DNA of 64,000 nt from Oscillospiraceae bacterium (GTDB lineage: Bacteria > Bacillota > Clostridia > Oscillospirales > UBA644), in NCBI GenBank assembly GCA_902783255.1, contig CACZQB010000055.1, forward strand, positions 17,165-81,164. Reading direction: 5' to 3'. Shown in pieces: positions 9,014-18,267 of the stretch. The notes below the pieces were generated by a model, which saw nothing but the letters and a program-made list of their open reading frames with translations, searched no databases and was not told where the DNA came from. How positions within the stretch are numbered: position 1 is the stretch's first letter; the number at the start of each line of letters is the position of its first letter. The position numbers and the translations under genes were made by a program.

Positions 9014-9922
9014 ATGAAAAACAAAACAAGCTCCCTTGCACGCAAGAAAAAGTTTGAGAACCTTGACCTTATAGTATTCCTCGGTCCGTTCCTCGTAACT
9101 TTCTTCACATTTACGGTCCTTCCCGTATTTATCTCGCTGTTTATCAGTCTTACGAACTTCAATATGCTGGAAATGCCCGAATTTGTCGGACTTGCCAACT
9201 ACCAGAAGCTCTTCCTTAACGACGATATTTTCTCGCTTGCCATTCAGAACACGTTTATTCTCGCTATCGTAACAGGCCCCGTAAGCTACATCATATGCTT
9301 TGGTCTTGCATGGCTTATAAACGAAGTTCCCGCAAAGCCCCGTGCGTTCCTTACTCTTCTTTTCTACGCACCCTCTCTTTCGGGCGGTTTCGGCTTTGTA
9401 TGGCAGCTGCTTTTCTCAGGCGACCGTTACGGCTACATCAACGGTCTTCTGCTCAACCTCGGCGTTATAACAGACCCGATACTGTTCCTCAAAGACCCCA
9501 ACTACATGTTCGGCGTCTGCGTGGTAATCGTTCTGTGGCAGGCGCTCGGTACAACGTTCCTTACCTTTATCGCCGGTCTTCAGACTGTCGACCGTTCTCT
9601 TTACGAAGCGGCAGCCGTTGACGGTATAAAGAACAGATGGCAGGAGCTTTACTTCGTAACGCTTCCCTCAATGCGCGGACAGCTGCTTTTCGGCGCTATC
9701 CTTAACGTTACGGGTTCTTTCGGTATCGGCGGCGTAATCACTCAAGTATTCGGATTCCCGACGACTGACTACGCGCTTCACACCATCATGCACCATCTTG
9801 ACGACTACGGCGGAGTCCGTTTTGAAATGGGCTACGCGTGCGCGATAGCAACGCTTCTGTTCATCATCTCGTTTACGATGAACAAGCTGTTCCAGTTCGT
9901 GCTTGGTCGTATCGGTAAGTAA
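9014..9922 (+). CDS. Sugar ABC transporter permease (MalF type)
   Basis: A 302-residue inner-membrane permease with six predicted helices. The EAA loop YEAAAVDGIKNRWQEL (about residues 200-215), followed by TLPSMRG, is the site that contacts the ATPase subunit. It pairs with the next gene to form a heterodimeric importer channel for the large binding protein upstream. ATG 9014 was chosen because AAGGAGG at 8999-9005 lies eight bases before it; in-frame TTG/ATG codons at 8990-8993 would place the ribosome site inside the gene. The gap to the binding protein gene is 20 bases. Confidence 0.92.
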   Translation: MKNKTSSLARKKKFENLDLIVFLGPFLVTFFTFTVLPVFISLFISLTNFNMLEMPEFVGLANYQKLFLNDDIFSLAIQNTFILAIVTGPVSYIICFGLAWLINEVPAKPRAFLTLLFYAPSLSGGFGFVWQLLFSGDRYGYINGLLLNLGVITDPILFLKDPNYMFGVCVVIVLWQALGTTFLTFIAGLQTVDRSLYEAAAVDGIKNRWQELYFVTLPSMRGQLLFGAILNVTGSFGIGGVITQVFGFPTTDYALHTIMHHLDDYGGVRFEMGYACAIATLLFIISFTMNKLFQFVLGRIGK

Positions 9923-9943
9923 TGAGGAAAAGGAGGTTTTATC

Positions 9944-10921
9944 ATGGCTGAAAAATTAGAAGATGAAGTTCAGGTAGTATATAAAAATCCAAAACCCCTT
10001 TTCGGTATCATAAAGCGCAGACCGAAATACGACGAAAACGGCCATCTTATATATTATAAGAAGAAAAAGCTGTTCAAGTATAACAGGGTAAACAGATCGT
10101 TCGGCGGCGACCTTACGATGTTCGCGTTCCTTCTCATTGCGGGCGCATTTATGGCGTTCCCTCTCGTATACGCGATTTCGCAGTCGCTCAAACCGCTCCA
10201 TGAGCTGTGGCTTTTCCCGCCGAACCTCATAGTTAAGAACCCGACCTTCAAAAACTACATAGATCTTTTCAACATAATGTCCAACTCGCTCGTTCCGATG
10301 TCGAAATATCTGTTCAACACGATATTCATCACGCTCGTCGGTACGCTGCTCAGAACAATATCCGCCTCGATGTGCGCATACCCCGTATCGAAGCGTCAGT
10401 TCAGAGGCAAAAACTTCATATTCCAGATAGTTACCCTTTCGCTTATGTTTGCGGCTCCGGCGGCAACGATAGCAAACTATATCATCATGGCCAACCTCGG
10501 CTGGATCGATACTTATTATGCCATTCTTATTCCGGCGCTCGGCAACTCGACCGCTATGTATCTCGTAAAACAGTTCATCGATCAGTTCCCCGACTCCGTT
10601 CTCGAAGCCGCCCGTATAGACGGCGCGGGAGAATTCAGAATATTCTGGCAGATACTTATGCCTTCCATCAAACCCGCATGGATGACCCTTATAGTATTCG
10701 CGGTTCAGGATTTCTGGAACATGGGTTCCTCAATATTCATCTATCGCGAAGAGCTTAAAACACTCGGCTACGCTCTTTCTCAGATTGCTGCGGCAGGTAT
10801 CGCAAGAGCAGGCGTTTCAACTGCGGTTTCAATAGTAATGATGATAGTTCCGGTTATTACATTCGTCATCACGCAGTCGAACATTCTCGAAACGATGTCC
10901 ACCTCGGGCATGAAAGACTGA
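9944..10921 (+). CDS. Carbohydrate ABC transporter permease (MalG type)
   Basis: A 325-residue permease. A cytoplasmic N-terminal stretch of about 60 residues, rich in Lys, Tyr and Arg, precedes the six-helix core. The EAA motif LEAARIDGAGEFRIFW followed by LMPSIKPA (about residue 224 on) is typical of MalG partners. It is longer at the N-terminus than most members of the family. AAAGGAGGT at 9928-9936 sets the start. It follows the MalF-type gene by 21 bases and should form the channel with it. Confidence 0.92.
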   Translation: MAEKLEDEVQVVYKNPKPLFGIIKRRPKYDENGHLIYYKKKKLFKYNRVNRSFGGDLTMFAFLLIAGAFMAFPLVYAISQSLKPLHELWLFPPNLIVKNPTFKNYIDLFNIMSNSLVPMSKYLFNTIFITLVGTLLRTISASMCAYPVSKRQFRGKNFIFQIVTLSLMFAAPAATIANYIIMANLGWIDTYYAILIPALGNSTAMYLVKQFIDQFPDSVLEAARIDGAGEFRIFWQILMPSIKPAWMTLIVFAVQDFWNMGSSIFIYREELKTLGYALSQIAAAGIARAGVSTAVSIVMMIVPVITFVITQSNILETMSTSGMKD

Positions 10922-10937
10922 TGAAAGGAGAAGAAAG

Positions 10938-12551
10938 ATGAAAAACGGATTTCTTAAAACCGCGCTTACACTTGTTCTCCTTGCGGCAATGACCGTTACG
11001 GTCGCTCTTCCCGCGCTTGCCCTTCCGATAAACTCGGATATCGCCGACAACTATATTTACAACTACAACAGACAACCCGTGCAGGCTCCTCTGGCGTATA
11101 AAGCGATAAGAGTTATCGGTTATGAGGATCTCGGTCTTGACAGACAGTTCCAGCCCTCCGATATCTATGTAAGAGGCGACTACCTTTATATAGTAGATAA
11201 AGGCGGAAACAGAGTTATCGTTCTTGACCAGAATTATCAGGTAGTTTCGATAATTTCAGAGCTTAAAAACGCGCCGGCGCTTTACGCTTACATTCCCGGC
11301 AAAACAAATTCGGACGGTTCCCCTTTCCAGGACTCCGAAATGCTTTCTCACAACAAAAACACATTCTACGCTCCCGAAGGAATTTACGTTGACGAAGACG
11401 GTCTTATTTATGTTGCCGATACGCAAAACAGAAGAATCGTTATGTGCGACATAAACGGAAACGTTCAGAATGTTATTCAGGGCGTTCGCGTAGACGTTAT
11501 AAACGATTATGCGTTCAAACCCGTAAAGATCGTTGTGGACAGAACAGGTTCGTTCCTCGTAATCGGCTATGCCGTAAACAGAGGACTTCTCGAAATCGAC
11601 AGTGACGGCACATTTCGTTCGTTTGTCGGCGCTCCCCCGGTAACATACAACGCTGCAGACTGGTTCTGGCGTGTGATCGCTACCGAAGAGCAGAAAAAGC
11701 AGCTCGTCAAATATGTTCCTACCGAATACAGCAACATAAACATTGACGACCGCGGCTTTATTTACGCTACCATAAGCACTATCAGCGCTCCCGAGCTTCT
11801 GACGGCTATCGCGGGCAACAGTGTTTCAGGCGCACTTGCTCCTGTCAAGAAACTTTCTCCGGCAGGTTCGGACGTACTGAGGCGTACGGGCAAATATCCG
11901 CCCGTAGGCGACCTTATGTTCTTCTTCAACTCATCGCCTCAGATAGTTGACGTTGCCGTGGATGACGAAAGCGGCAGATACACGATCATCGACTCCCGTT
12001 CAGGCCGTTTCTTCACATACGACCCCGACGGAAACCTGCTTTACATGGGCGGCGGATCAAGCACCGACCAGAACGGCAGATTCAGAACGGCAAACTCGAT
12101 AGCGATCAGAGGCGAACACATAATCATCTCCGACGTCGGCAACAAGTCGATCACGGTTTACGAAACGACCGAATATGCAAGACTCATCAACTCAGCCGTT
12201 TCATCAAACGCCGCAGGACGATTTGAAGAAGCAGCCGATTACTGGGATAAGGTTACAACGTTCAACTCCAATATGTATATCGCCTATATCGGTCTGGGCA
12301 AGGCTGAAATGCGTCAGGCAATGGCAAATTACGACGAAACAAGATTTGACCATTACGAAAACGCCCTTGTTTACTTCTCTAAGGCGACCGAAAAAGAAAA
12401 TTATTCAAAAGCCTACGGCGAACTCAGAAAAGAAGAGCTTTCAAAGAACTTCTCGTTCATCTTTATAGGCATAATAATAATAATTGTAGGCATTATCGTA
12501 TTGTATTTCGTTCGCAAATCACTTAAAAAGAAGAAAAGGGGGGCTAAATAA
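10938..12551 (+). CDS. NHL/beta-propeller repeat protein with TPR-like segment and C-terminal membrane anchor
   Basis: A 537-residue exported protein. It has a signal peptide (about residues 1-30, ending ALA). At least five NHL-type blades follow, for example YLYIVDKGGNRVIVLD, LIYVADTQNRRIVMCD and HIIISDVGNKSITVYE. A helical TPR-like region (about 410-500) comes next, then one transmembrane helix rich in Ile and a K/R tail at residues 505-537. This would display a propeller outside the membrane with the tail in the cytoplasm. The function is unknown; binding of a glycan or of the transporter is an inference from position. It lies 16 bases after the permease and its stop abuts the next start. 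Confidence 0.78.
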   Translation: MKNGFLKTALTLVLLAAMTVTVALPALALPINSDIADNYIYNYNRQPVQAPLAYKAIRVIGYEDLGLDRQFQPSDIYVRGDYLYIVDKGGNRVIVLDQNYQVVSIISELKNAPALYAYIPGKTNSDGSPFQDSEMLSHNKNTFYAPEGIYVDEDGLIYVADTQNRRIVMCDINGNVQNVIQGVRVDVINDYAFKPVKIVVDRTGSFLVIGYAVNRGLLEIDSDGTFRSFVGAPPVTYNAADWFWRVIATEEQKKQLVKYVPTEYSNINIDDRGFIYATISTISAPELLTAIAGNSVSGALAPVKKLSPAGSDVLRRTGKYPPVGDLMFFFNSSPQIVDVAVDDESGRYTIIDSRSGRFFTYDPDGNLLYMGGGSSTDQNGRFRTANSIAIRGEHIIISDVGNKSITVYETTEYARLINSAVSSNAAGRFEEAADYWDKVTTFNSNMYIAYIGLGKAEMRQAMANYDETRFDHYENALVYFSKATEKENYSKAYGELRKEELSKNFSFIFIGIIIIIVGIIVLYFVRKSLKKKKRGAK

Positions 12552-13232
12552 ATGAAATCTATCGGAGAGATCGCGAAAAGCCTGGGCACCGGCATAGTTA
12601 CGATGTTCAAACGCCTTCCGTTTGCGTTTTACATTCTCGCGCACCCGTTCGACGGTTTTTACGAACTGAAAAACGACCCGCGCAGACATAATCTTCCCGG
12701 CGCCGTCTTCCTTTTCCTTGTTCTTGCTCTTACATCTATAATGAAAAGACAGCTTACCGGTTATCTTTTCACCGAACCGTTCGCTCAGATGAACCTGAAC
12801 GTGCCATATGAAATCGCAATCGCAGTTCTTCCGTTCATCCTCTTTATAATAGCAAACTGGTGCTTTACCTCACTTATGGACGGCGACGGTAAATTCAGAG
12901 ATATCTTTACCGCCACAGCATACGCAACGATACCGATGTCGATATGCAATCTTCTTGCGATACCGCTGTCGAATTTCGTTACGATTTCCGAGTCGGGTAT
13001 GTATAATTTCGTTGTCGCCTTCGGTTACGTATGGTGCTACGGAATGGTATTCATAGGCATGCTCGTTACTCATCAGTATACCGTTAAAAAAGCTATCGCC
13101 ACCGCTATTCTTTCAATAGTGGGCATGGCTGTTATAGCATTCATAATCGTTCTTATAGCATTCCTTGTAACTCAGGTAGCAGGTTTCGTTATCCAGCTTT
13201 ACACGGAAATCAGCTTCAGATTGAACGAGTAA
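12552..13232 (+). CDS. YIP1 family integral membrane protein
   Basis: A 226-residue membrane protein with about five hydrophobic helices. The N-terminal FYILAHPFDGFYELKND and the central DGDGKFRDIFTATAYATIPM are recognisable YIP1-family features. Bacterial YIP1 proteins have no established biochemical role. The ATG follows the previous stop codon directly (TAAATG), with the ribosome site AAGGGGGG inside the end of the upstream gene, so the two are probably translationally coupled. Tight embedding between the NHL protein and the DUF5696 lipoprotein suggests a membrane partner in the same uptake machinery. Confidence 0.8.
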   Translation: MKSIGEIAKSLGTGIVTMFKRLPFAFYILAHPFDGFYELKNDPRRHNLPGAVFLFLVLALTSIMKRQLTGYLFTEPFAQMNLNVPYEIAIAVLPFILFIIANWCFTSLMDGDGKFRDIFTATAYATIPMSICNLLAIPLSNFVTISESGMYNFVVAFGYVWCYGMVFIGMLVTHQYTVKKAIATAILSIVGMAVIAFIIVLIAFLVTQVAGFVIQLYTEISFRLNE

Positions 13233-13247
13233 GGAGGAGAAGATTAA

Positions 13248-16226
13248 ATGAAAAAAATAATTTCTGTTTTTCTTGCGTTTGTCCTCTTCCTTTCATCCGT
13301 TTCCGTCCTTGCGGCATGCGGAACAGACAAGGCCGACGATGAGCCCGAATATATCAGCGAGGATATGCGTCTTGAGCATATTGCGAAACTCGAAGAAGGC
13401 GGCGTTGTAATAGCCGAAAACGTAAAGAGCGTTCATCACGACGAAGAAAACGACGTTGATATCGTTGAATATACGTGGACGGTAGATCCCGCATACGCTA
13501 CGCCTGTGGGCAAAGAAGTTTCAAACTACTCATATACCGATGAAAACGGCAACAACATTGCTGTAAAACTCGGTATCACGAATATGAGTAAAATAATGGA
13601 AAACGACAGATTCATTCTTTATATGTGCCTAACCCCCGGCAAGATAGACATTGAGCAGCAGGGCGGTTCGGTAACGGACTTTGCGGTCTACGATAAAGAA
13701 ACGAAACACGTTTACCATTCAAACAGCAACTTTGAACCGAACTCAACTTATGCAAACGTAAAAGCTCCTTCAAAGGACGTAAAGGGCTCTCCGGATATGA
13801 ACGTCCTCAACCCGATAGTTTCGTCCCTTGCAATAGAAGCTTACGACGTTGCAAACAAGAGATATGAATTCAACTTCCGCCAGCACTGCCTTGAAGATCT
13901 TCGTATTCAGGTAGTAAAAATGGCAGACAACAAATTAAGGGTAATATACACCATCGGTAACGACCCGGATAAAGACCTCGTTCCTCCCGTAATTACCGTT
14001 GAAACATATCAGTGGCTTGAAGAACGCCTTGCTACCCATACCGAGCTTAACGAAAAAGGCACTAAAACGCTCGGTGAGGAAAAGATGGGCGACCTTATCA
14101 CAAACTACAAATACGTTACCCCCGAAAACCTCGACCTTGAAGACAGAGAACGTCTTATCAAAAATTATCCTCTGCTTGACGCGATCCCGATGTATATCGT
14201 GCGTGTTCTTAACACAAGACAGAAAAAGATCGTAAAAGAAGCTATGGAACTTGCCGGCTTTACGGTAGACATGCTTAAGAGAGAGATGGAACTTGTTGAG
14301 TATTCCGGACCGGAACGTGCAGTTATGTTTACGATCCCTCTCGATCTTACCCTTACGGAAAAAGGACTTACGGTAAACATCGATTCATCGCTCATTCAGG
14401 CGCCTTCGAAGCAGAAAATGTATAAGATCTCGCTTCTGCGCTCTTTCGGTTCGATGATAAACACTTCAAAGCTTACCAATCCCCCCTATATCATCACCTG
14501 CGACGGTTCGGGCGCGTTTATGCCCGCGACCGGCTACGTAACACAGTCTGTATACACCGCAAGAATTTACGGTGAAGACCTTACGTTCCAGAGCGAATCA
14601 AAAACGACCAAAATGATGCAGATCGTTTCTCCGTATCTTTTCTACGACAGATCGGACTACGGCGGAATCATGGAAATTCTTGAAAGCGGCACAGCACAGG
14701 CGTTTGCTACCGCAAGACCTTCCAACAGCACAAACAACCCCGGCGCTTCGATAAACTACGACCTTATTTATTCCGAACGTGACTACCGAACATACTCCGG
14801 CGGTCAGTCGAACAGCTCGTCGGCTGTCGTTTCGACCGACAACTCCTCTTCGGGCGTTGTTCTTTCAAAGGAAAAACAGGTCGCAAACTTCCAGGTAAGC
14901 TATTTCTTCACTCCCGGTAACCTGACATATTCCGACTACGCGAAGATGTACAGAGATTACCTTATCGATAAAGGAATACTTCCCGCAGAAACGGTTGCCA
15001 AAGGCACAAAAACACCGTTCTATCTTGAAGCGATCGGCGCGATCAACAAAAACGAATCTGTCGGCGGTCTTCCCGTTGACGCAACAAAGGCTCTTACAAG
15101 CTATTCGGAACTCAAAGAGATCGTTCAGTCCCTCGTTGACGCGGGAGTTGCGAACATAAACGTCCGTTATCTCTACTGGTCAAACGAAGGCTACTACAAC
15201 ACGGTATCCAGTGTTCCCGCCCTTATGAGCGAAATGGGCAGCAGATCGGAGCTTAACGACCTCGTTTCCTACATGAAGTCAAACAACATCGGCTTCTATC
15301 CTTCCGCCGATTTCCTCTATATTTATAAAGACAAACTTACAGACTCGCTCAACTATACAAACGATGCGGCACGTCGTCTTGACATGCGTGTTGCAAGAGT
15401 ATACAAGAGAAGTCTTTCAACGGGCAGAACTACCACTGACGCTGATTATACGCAAACTGTCCTTAACCCCGGCATAATTCCTTCGCTTGCAAAATCCTAT
15501 AAGGCCGAATTTGAGAAGATCATAGATAACAAGCAGATTTCTCTCGGCGAGATCGGCAGAGACCTCAACTCAAACTACAGAGTAGGTCATATCATGAACA
15601 GAACCCAGGCTCTCGAAGCTCAGCTCGAAGCATTGGAGCTTTTCTACAACGACGGCTACAAGCTGCTCGTTTCTACCGGTAACGACTACACATGGAAATA
15701 TGCGGATCATATCGTAAATCTTCCTATCGGCGCAAGCGAATACCTCTCTTCGACCGGTTCCATACCGTTCCTTCAGATGGTTCTTCACGGACATATTCAG
15801 TATGCCGCAGAGCCGTTCAATATTTCGGCGGACTACGAAACGCAGCTTCTTAAATGCCTTGAAACGGGCAGCGGCGTAAACTTCCGCTGGATGTACGACG
15901 AAAACGGCGTATTCGACAACACCAAATTCTACGATTTCTACTCGCTGCACTACACCGACAGCTTCGACAGAGCAGTTGAGCTGTATAAGGAAGTCGCATC
16001 CGTTCTCGACAAAGTAACGTCCGAACCGATAACACTTCACGAAACCGCGAACGCGTATATCAAAGGCGTAACAGACGTTAACGGAGAAAAAGTAAAAATC
16101 AACAATGTATTCCATGTAATTTACGGCGACGGCGCACTTGAGCTTTACATCAACTACAACAGTTCCGAAGTTGAAATTGAATCCGGCGCGACCGTTCCGG
16201 CACTCGGATATTTGGAGGTGAAGTAA
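13248..16226 (+). CDS. DUF5696 domain lipoprotein, putative TIM-barrel glycan-active enzyme
   Basis: A 992-residue protein with a lipoprotein signal peptide ending in LAAC (Cys24), so it is anchored on the outer face of the membrane. I assign it to DUF5696 from its overall character and operon. The N-terminal half is beta-rich. Residues about 590-880 read like a (beta/alpha)8 barrel: YLEAIGAI, INVRYLYW, IGFYPSADFLYI, ISLGEIGRDLNSNY, GYKLLVSTGND and FLQMVLHGHIQYAAEPFN. That arrangement suggests a glycoside-hydrolase-like active site, with Glu in GEIGRD as one candidate; this is inference, as no activity is established to my knowledge. A Ser-rich linker lies near residue 525. The next permease starts one base after its stop. 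Confidence 0.75.
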   Translation: MKKIISVFLAFVLFLSSVSVLAACGTDKADDEPEYISEDMRLEHIAKLEEGGVVIAENVKSVHHDEENDVDIVEYTWTVDPAYATPVGKEVSNYSYTDENGNNIAVKLGITNMSKIMENDRFILYMCLTPGKIDIEQQGGSVTDFAVYDKETKHVYHSNSNFEPNSTYANVKAPSKDVKGSPDMNVLNPIVSSLAIEAYDVANKRYEFNFRQHCLEDLRIQVVKMADNKLRVIYTIGNDPDKDLVPPVITVETYQWLEERLATHTELNEKGTKTLGEEKMGDLITNYKYVTPENLDLEDRERLIKNYPLLDAIPMYIVRVLNTRQKKIVKEAMELAGFTVDMLKREMELVEYSGPERAVMFTIPLDLTLTEKGLTVNIDSSLIQAPSKQKMYKISLLRSFGSMINTSKLTNPPYIITCDGSGAFMPATGYVTQSVYTARIYGEDLTFQSESKTTKMMQIVSPYLFYDRSDYGGIMEILESGTAQAFATARPSNSTNNPGASINYDLIYSERDYRTYSGGQSNSSSAVVSTDNSSSGVVLSKEKQVANFQVSYFFTPGNLTYSDYAKMYRDYLIDKGILPAETVAKGTKTPFYLEAIGAINKNESVGGLPVDATKALTSYSELKEIVQSLVDAGVANINVRYLYWSNEGYYNTVSSVPALMSEMGSRSELNDLVSYMKSNNIGFYPSADFLYIYKDKLTDSLNYTNDAARRLDMRVARVYKRSLSTGRTTTDADYTQTVLNPGIIPSLAKSYKAEFEKIIDNKQISLGEIGRDLNSNYRVGHIMNRTQALEAQLEALELFYNDGYKLLVSTGNDYTWKYADHIVNLPIGASEYLSSTGSIPFLQMVLHGHIQYAAEPFNISADYETQLLKCLETGSGVNFRWMYDENGVFDNTKFYDFYSLHYTDSFDRAVELYKEVASVLDKVTSEPITLHETANAYIKGVTDVNGEKVKINNVFHVIYGDGALELYINYNSSEVEIESGATVPALGYLEVK

Positions 16227-16227
16227 A

Positions 16228-17181
16228 ATGAGCGCAGAAGCAGCGGCAAAAAAGCCAAAAGAGATAAAGAGAGGCAAACTCTCACTCGAGCGCAAGCATA
16301 ATCTTTACGGTTATATCTTCGTTCTTCCCGTAATTATCGGTCTCGCGTTCATATACATCCCCGTTATCATCCAGTCTTTCATTTATTCCGTAAGTGAAAT
16401 CAAGGTTGATGCGTCGGGCTTCCACACAATTTTCGTAGGACTCGACAACTACTACGAAGCTCTCTTTGTTGAGGCAGACTTCCTCAGAACAGTTGTTGAG
16501 TCAACGCTCGGCATCCTTGTTCAGATCCCGATAATCCTTATCTTCGCGTTCTTTATGGCAAATGTTCTTAACCAGAACTTCAAAGGAAGAACCGTAGCCC
16601 GCGTTATCTTCTTCATCCCCGTTGTTATTTCAACAGGTATTATCGCCCAGTTTGAAAACATGAGCTCAATGCTTGACGTATACAGCTCTTCGGAAAAGAT
16701 GGATATAGGCAGCGCTTCGGGTATGGCAAACGTCTTCAACTATCAGCAGCTCAGACAGCTCGTAGTTGTTGTTTTGCAGAATAACGACTTTGCAAACGTT
16801 GTTCTCGGCGCGGTAGACGGACTTTACAGCGTTATCACTTCTTCCGGCGTTCAGATGCTCGTATTCCTTTCCGGTCTGCAGTCGATCTCAACTTCAATGT
16901 ATGAGGCGGCTACGGTCGAAGGCGCAACGGCATGGGAAACTTTCTGGAAGATATCCTTCCCCATGATAAGCCCGCTTATTCTTGTTAACCTTATCTATAC
17001 CGTTATAGATATGTTCCTCAAGGCGGAAAACCCGGCGGTCAAGATGATTAATGAAGAGCTGAGCAACGCGAGTGAGTATGCTCTCGCATCCGCGTTCTCA
17101 TGGATCTACATGCTTGTAGTTCTTGTCTTCGTAGGCATCGTTGTTCTTCTCGTCCGCAAACTCATCATTTATCAGGATTAA
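16228..17181 (+). CDS. Sugar ABC transporter permease (MalF type, second pair)
   Basis: A 317-residue permease with the EAA motif YEAATVEGATAWETFW followed by SFPMISP (about residue 230 on). Compared with the first pair it carries an extra polar and amphipathic stretch of about 60 residues between helices (roughly residues 145-205, including GSASGMANVFNYQQLRQ). GGAGGTG at 16214-16220, inside the end of the DUF5696 gene, sets the start. It forms a pair with the next gene and may share a binding protein with the first permease pair or serve a different oligomer. Confidence 0.9.
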   Translation: MSAEAAAKKPKEIKRGKLSLERKHNLYGYIFVLPVIIGLAFIYIPVIIQSFIYSVSEIKVDASGFHTIFVGLDNYYEALFVEADFLRTVVESTLGILVQIPIILIFAFFMANVLNQNFKGRTVARVIFFIPVVISTGIIAQFENMSSMLDVYSSSEKMDIGSASGMANVFNYQQLRQLVVVVLQNNDFANVVLGAVDGLYSVITSSGVQMLVFLSGLQSISTSMYEAATVEGATAWETFWKISFPMISPLILVNLIYTVIDMFLKAENPAVKMINEELSNASEYALASAFSWIYMLVVLVFVGIVVLLVRKLIIYQD

Positions 17182-17193
17182 GGAGGGAAGAAA

Positions 17194-18189
17194 ATGAGAC
17201 AAATCAACTACGTTGTAGAAGGTAAAGAGCACGAAAAGCGCAACTTTATCGAAAATCTTCTCGCAAAACTCAATCCCACCAAATATGCTGATTTCAGCTG
17301 GGAAAGATGGAAAAGAAAGAACTTTAATCTCAAAGGCGTAGGCAAATTCCTCTGGTCAATCGCAAGATTCATAATCATCGTAGGTATATCCTTCATGATC
17401 CTTTATCCGTTCGTTGTCAAGGTCATCGTTTCGGGCATGTCCACGGCGGACCTTGAAGATAAAACGGTTATGTTTATCCCCCGCGAAGGCTCAACGTATT
17501 TCTGGCAGCGCGCTATACAGAATATCCAGTATTGGCAGGCGCTCATAAATTCGGCGCTCCTCTCACTGATAACCGCTGTGCTTCAGATGCTTGTAAGCTG
17601 TCTTGCCGGCTACGGATTTGCAAGATTCAACTTCAAGGGCAGAAACATTCTCTTCTTCCTCATCATTCTCACTCTTATCATTCCTCCGCAGACTATCATG
17701 CTTCCGCTGTATGTCCGTTTCAGATATTTCATCGGAAACATCTCGATAATCGACTCTATCTGGCCGATGGCGGTAATGTCCGCTACGGGTCTCGGTCTTA
17801 AAAACGGTCTTTATATCTACCTTATGCGTCAGTTCTTCAGAGGACTTCCGAAGGCGCTCGACGAGGCTGCATATATCGACGGCGCAGGCCCGTTCCGCAC
17901 ATTCTTCTCGGTAATGCTTCCGAACGCGGGCAACATGATGATCACCGTTTTCCTCTTCTCCTTCACATGGCAGTGGACGGATACAACGTATAACAGCATG
18001 CTTGTTCCGAATATGGTAATTCTTTCAAATACCGTAACGAACGTTACAAAGGGCGTTTCGGAGCTTATCCAGCAGCAGACACTCTACGATACGGCTTCGA
18101 TCCTTATGATATTCCCGCTCTTGATAGTATTCCTCTTTGCTCAGAGATACTTCATTCAGGGTATCGAAAGATCCGGCCTTGTAGAATAA
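17194..18189 (+). CDS. Carbohydrate ABC transporter permease (MalG type, second pair)
   Basis: A 331-residue permease with six helices after a basic N-terminal tail. The EAA motif LDEAAYIDGAGPFRTFF followed by MLPNAGN lies near residue 226. AGGAGGG precedes ATG 17194 by about seven bases. This is the last gene of the operon, and a strong terminator follows at 18237. The operon encodes no ABC ATPase; such importers usually borrow a shared MsmK/UgpC-type ATPase encoded elsewhere. Confidence 0.92.
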   Translation: MRQINYVVEGKEHEKRNFIENLLAKLNPTKYADFSWERWKRKNFNLKGVGKFLWSIARFIIIVGISFMILYPFVVKVIVSGMSTADLEDKTVMFIPREGSTYFWQRAIQNIQYWQALINSALLSLITAVLQMLVSCLAGYGFARFNFKGRNILFFLIILTLIIPPQTIMLPLYVRFRYFIGNISIIDSIWPMAVMSATGLGLKNGLYIYLMRQFFRGLPKALDEAAYIDGAGPFRTFFSVMLPNAGNMMITVFLFSFTWQWTDTTYNSMLVPNMVILSNTVTNVTKGVSELIQQQTLYDTASILMIFPLLIVFLFAQRYFIQGIERSGLVE

Positions 18190-18236
18190 TCAGATCATTC
18201 CGGACTCATTGTATTATATATTCGGAAAACATCAAA

Positions 18237-18267
18237 AAAACCGCTTCGTTTTTCGGAGCGGTTTTTT
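18237..18267 (+). terminator. Intrinsic terminator of the transporter operon
   Basis: The hairpin AACCGCT..AGCGGTT, with CG pairs at its top (18239-18263), ends in a run of six T. It lies 48 bases after the last permease gene. Confidence 0.85.
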
